Assembly: GCF_000002995.4 (NCBI RefSeq)
Contig: NW_025062477.1
Span: 1,816,001-1,880,000, forward strand
DNA length: 64,000 nucleotides
Direction of reading: 5' to 3'
From: Brugia malayi
Lineage: Eukaryota > Nematoda > Chromadorea > Rhabditida > Onchocercidae
Below the pieces are notes generated by a model that saw nothing but the letters and a program-made list of their open reading frames with translations, searched no databases and was not told the origin of the DNA. The position numbers and the translations under genes were made by a program. Shown here piece by piece: positions 60,223 to 64,000 of this stretch (position 1 is its first letter; each line of letters starts with the position of its first letter).

Positions 60223-63154
60223 TTAAATGTTGTCGATTCCGTTTATAATAAATATATGAAAAAGTAATAATTAATATTTTCTTTTTTTTTTTTTTTTTTT
60301 TTTTGAGCTAACACAGCAAAATGCGCTAATTATATTTTTGTGCGCTCTTGGATGATTGTTTGATCATAATAACATATTAGCACGATGTGACGTTAATTGC
60401 TCTGTAATAAATGATTATTTCATTTATTTGATAATTTAAAATCGATTTATACGATTTTATACTTTTAGCAGATTAAAGCAGAAAAAATACTATGAAAAAG
60501 AAATTCGATATTCAATTATGGAAGATTATATTACTTAATTAAAAGACTATAAATTTAAATTATTAATTAATATTATGTAAGAAATTGGTGAAAGGGAAGT
60601 GGAAATGAAATATATTAGAGTAAAAATGCATATTATATTTTAAAATTTATAAATATAGCTTATTTTACGATTGACATATATGATTTTCTAGAAAATGACA
60701 TTTATCAAAGTAAAGGTAATAAAATTGTAATATTATCAAACTTATTATTATTTTTCTTTTTCTTCCTTTTAATTAATTCAATTCCGATAATTTGAATTGA
60801 CTAATTCACAATATTATCACTCGTAATTGATACAAATAATAAAAGCAACAAATGTATTTAACGAATTATTGCTAATATATTATCAAATAATGGAATAATT
60901 AATTATTTTTGGAATTTTACCAATATAAAAATACCATTAAAATGGGAAATTTAAAAATAATTAGTTTAATTATTTATATAAACTAATCGTAATAATTTGA
61001 AATATTTCAGGAAAGCAAACAAAATCGAACGAATCAGTCAGTAAAGGAAAAATGCGTAATTTTTCTTTTAATTTAAAAATTTTCTAAACAGAGAGAAAGA
61101 GAGGGAATGATGCAGTAGAAAAGAAAACGAAAGCAAAATGTATCGAAATGATAAGAAGCAAACGACAGTTTAAAATAAAATAATCAATTTTAGCAAAAGA
61201 CTAAAACAATGAGTAGAGAAAAAAGCGAAAGTCTTTTTTTCAAAAAAAAAAAAAAGCCATTGGTAATAATAAGGGAGTGAATATTTTGAATAATCAAAAT
61301 TTGAAATAGAAAAAAAAAGCAAAAAAATAAATAAAAAGGTAAAACTGGAATCCGAAACTGGAAATTAGACAACTACAGAAATCGATATTTTGAGTGATTA
61401 AAATTTAAAAAGAAACTAAAAAAGAAAAATGAATAATCATTAAATAAAAAACCGAAAAGAAAAGAATATTAAATTTAAATATGTTAGTATTGAAAAAAAA
61501 ATTATAAAAAATAATGCATCAAATTGTAATCACTGATTTAAACTAAGAATTATGACGAATAATTAAAATTCTAATTAAATTTAAAACATAAATGAGAGAT
61601 GAAAAGAGTGTACGCAGTAATTGAAGTGGTAAAATTTTTATAATTTGGTTGTTTGACGTAATAGTAATATTAAAATTGTGAAGAAACGAATAGAAATTGA
61701 TAATGAACAATAATTAATTAATAATAAACAGATAAATTAAATGAACAAGTAAATATAAGTATTAATAAATCAATTAATTAGTGGATAAACAAAATTAATT
61801 AAATAATGTATAAACACATGAGCAAACAGATGTCCAAATAAATCATTTAATTAAAATAATAAATAAGTTAAATAATTGCCTAAATAAATGAATAAATAAA
61901 TAAAACAAACGGATTAAATAAATAAACAAAGTGTTAAACAAACAATTTAATTAAATAACTAATTAATTAATTAGGTTGATTAAACCAATGAATCAAATAG
62001 ATAAATGAATAAATAACAGTTAAAAAATAGCAATATCGTTTAGTTACACTAAACAATTAATTGCAATTACTGAATGAACAGCAACAGTGATAACGATGAT
62101 AACGATAATAATCACTGATATTATCTGTAATCATTTCGTATTAATAAAAAATCAAAAAAAAAAAAAATATAAATATGAAATTGAAAAATCAATTAAATAA
62201 AATGAAAGAATAGTTTATCATTAATCATTGTCCATTTCTTGTGATGTCACCTTCTTTCACTTCCAATGACTATCATAACCACTCGTTTCAATCAAATGAA
62301 TAAAAAAAGTGGCAAACGATAGATTTCACAGTAATTTTTTAAACTTTTACAATTATTAAATCAATTTCAATTAATTACTATTAGTATCAATAAATTCATA
62401 TAAATATATATTTTAATTTGTTCTTAAAGATAAGTTAAGAAAAAGACAGCAAAAATTAATGTTTTAAACAAATTATTAATTTGATTGATTTCAGTAAAAA
62501 GAAGTCAGAGGAAAATTCAGTTTCATTTCAAATTGATGATATATTTTAGAAAATTCTTCACCCAGTTATGTACAGCATTTTCTGTCGTCTTTATCACATG
62601 ATTCTATTTCATATCACTAATCATTGTTCGATCGCAATTCTCATCATTAATTAATGAAAGAGAATTAATTATATTTCTCTTAGGAATATTTTTAATTAGT
62701 ATTTCCTAGTATTTTTCTTGCCTACTAGAATTATTTATATATTATAATTTAAATTTCTGTAATTAAAATATATGCTATATACATTTTTCACTTTAAATAG
62801 CAAACATAATTAAAAAAATAATAAATATATGAATAAAAATTGTATAATAATAATTATATTAAACAAAAATTTCCATTATTTAATTAGTATTTAATCAATA
62901 ATTTAATTAATGATTAAATGAAAAATTATTATTTGCAAATGTGTTTAATTTTAATAAATTTCGTTTTTAAAAAATTTTGAAGGAAATTTGAAAAATTTCA
63001 TTTGATTAGTAGCAACTATGTAAATAGTTAGAAATTTGAGAATGAAAAGAAAAACGTTAATATCATCCGATCGATGCGATGGGCTGTTGAAATGAATGGA
63101 AGTGTGTCTGTGATGGCAATGCAAAGTATTTGAAAGCTAAATAAATGTAAGCAA

Positions 63155-63202
63155 GCAGAAGCAGAAGCAGAAGAAGGAGAAGGAGAAGGAGAAGAGGAAG
63201 AG
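63155..63202. repeat. Purine-rich AAGCAG/GAAGGA repeat
   Basis: About 50 bases of short AAGCAG units pass into GAAGGA units. On the PFKFB-sense strand this is a long CT-rich tract, as often found near nematode promoters or 5' UTRs. Confidence 0.85.
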
Positions 63203-63413
63203 AGAAAGTTGTAGGATGAAATGCATTATTTGTTAAGAAAAATGATGGAAATGAAATGAAATAGAAAAAAAAAAAGAACTGAAAATTGAATTAAGTTAAA
63301 TATATTCAAATGAATGAGAAATAATTTTAAACAAATGGAAAATTAAATTATAATAATAAGAAAAAAGAATTTTTTTTTCTTCTTTTTAAAGTTTATTAAT
63401 TGTAAGAAATAAT

Positions 63414-63415
<2 letters not shown>

Positions 63416-63455
<40 letters not shown>
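63416..63455. repeat. Poly(A) tract
   Basis: A nearly 40-base uninterrupted A run, among the longest homopolymers in the window. Its exact length is likely to be unreliable in assembly. Confidence 0.9.
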
Positions 63456-63457
<2 letters not shown>

Positions 63458-64000
63458 AAAATTGTTAAATTTAAAAAATAATAAATATTTAATTGAAACA
63501 TTTGTGGAAAACATTTAATGAAATAATTTGCATAGAAAATAATAAATTAATCAATTTAATGTCATTTTTTTCTTTCACTTCTGTCTGTTGTTTATCGTTT
63601 GTTTTAGATCAATATGTAAACGAAATTTAAGATAAATAAAATTAAAAAATTTTTCTTAACATGATGAAAGAGTGAACGAGAAAAAGAAATGATAAAAATG
63701 AATTATAACAATTGTTGTTAATTACGTATTTAAAATAAATTTTGATAAATTTTGAAAAATTTAGAAGTTCACTGATAAATTATCATTAATAATTGCTGTG
63801 AAGCATATATAATTTTATTCACTTTACTATTTTTTATTATTTTACATTTAAATGACCTTTTAACCTTCTGTTTATTACTTTGATAAAAGACCATAAGTAA
63901 TTAATTTTATTCCATATTTCATTATATTCAATGAAATGTGAATTTATTCCACATAAGCAAAGGGTTTTCCTTTTTTTCTTTTTCTTTTTTATCATATCTC

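Larger units (their letters stand above)
60223..64000. other. Upstream region of PFKFB, no gene seen
   Basis: AT-rich sequence with a poly(T) run at about 60281-60304, AAT/TAA-rich low-complexity DNA at about 61680-62030, a purine (AAGCAG, GAAGGA) repeat at about 63155-63202 and a poly(A) run at about 63416-63455. A few GC-richer islands (about 62225-62330 and 63060-63230) might hold promoter elements or alternative first exons. The one ATG-plus-donor I tested, near 62.27 kb, has the wrong phase for PFKFB exon 2. Confidence 0.5.

Overview
This 64-kb window is AT-rich metazoan DNA, most probably nematode. Exons are short, introns end in TTTCAG or TTTTAG, and donors are mostly GTAAGT/GTATGT-like. 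Two genes have a splice acceptor directly at or a few bases before the start codon, as expected for spliced-leader trans-splicing. Introns and spacers are full of long poly(A)/poly(T) tracts and microsatellites. A parasitic clade III (filarial-like) species would fit, but that is a guess from composition and style. I saw no prokaryotic, viral or transposon genes.

All five genes I can support lie on the minus strand. In transcription order (right to left) they are: (1) 60222-51760, 6-phosphofructo-2-kinase/fructose-2,6-bisphosphatase, with both catalytic halves intact; (2) 43230-41852, a previously unlisted four-exon gene for a ~113-residue protein with one C-terminal membrane anchor, carrying a partly duplicated exon; (3) 32681-14219, a DOP1/Dopey (PAD-1) homologue of about 2,500 residues in about 48 exons; (4) 11380-5802, an inversin (NPHP-2) homologue of ~590 residues in ten exons; (5) 2703-291, an eight-exon gene for a ~334-residue secreted or luminal protein that I do not recognise. 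For genes 1, 2, 4 and 5 I followed every splice phase by hand. All junctions agree except the 3' end of gene 1, which is open.

The spacers hold no other convincing gene. The 43.2-51.8 kb spacer carries a 44-bp satellite (17 full copies plus a partial one, 46526-47283) and a long (TAA)n tract. The 32.7-41.9 kb spacer has a cluster of nested inverted repeats near 37.2 kb and GT-rich DNA near 39.1 kb. A 50-bp tandem repeat lies in an intron of gene 1. The genes are not functionally linked in an obvious way (glycolytic control, endosome-Golgi lipid/trafficking, cilia, secretion). The gaps of 2.8-9 kb argue against a classical nematode operon.
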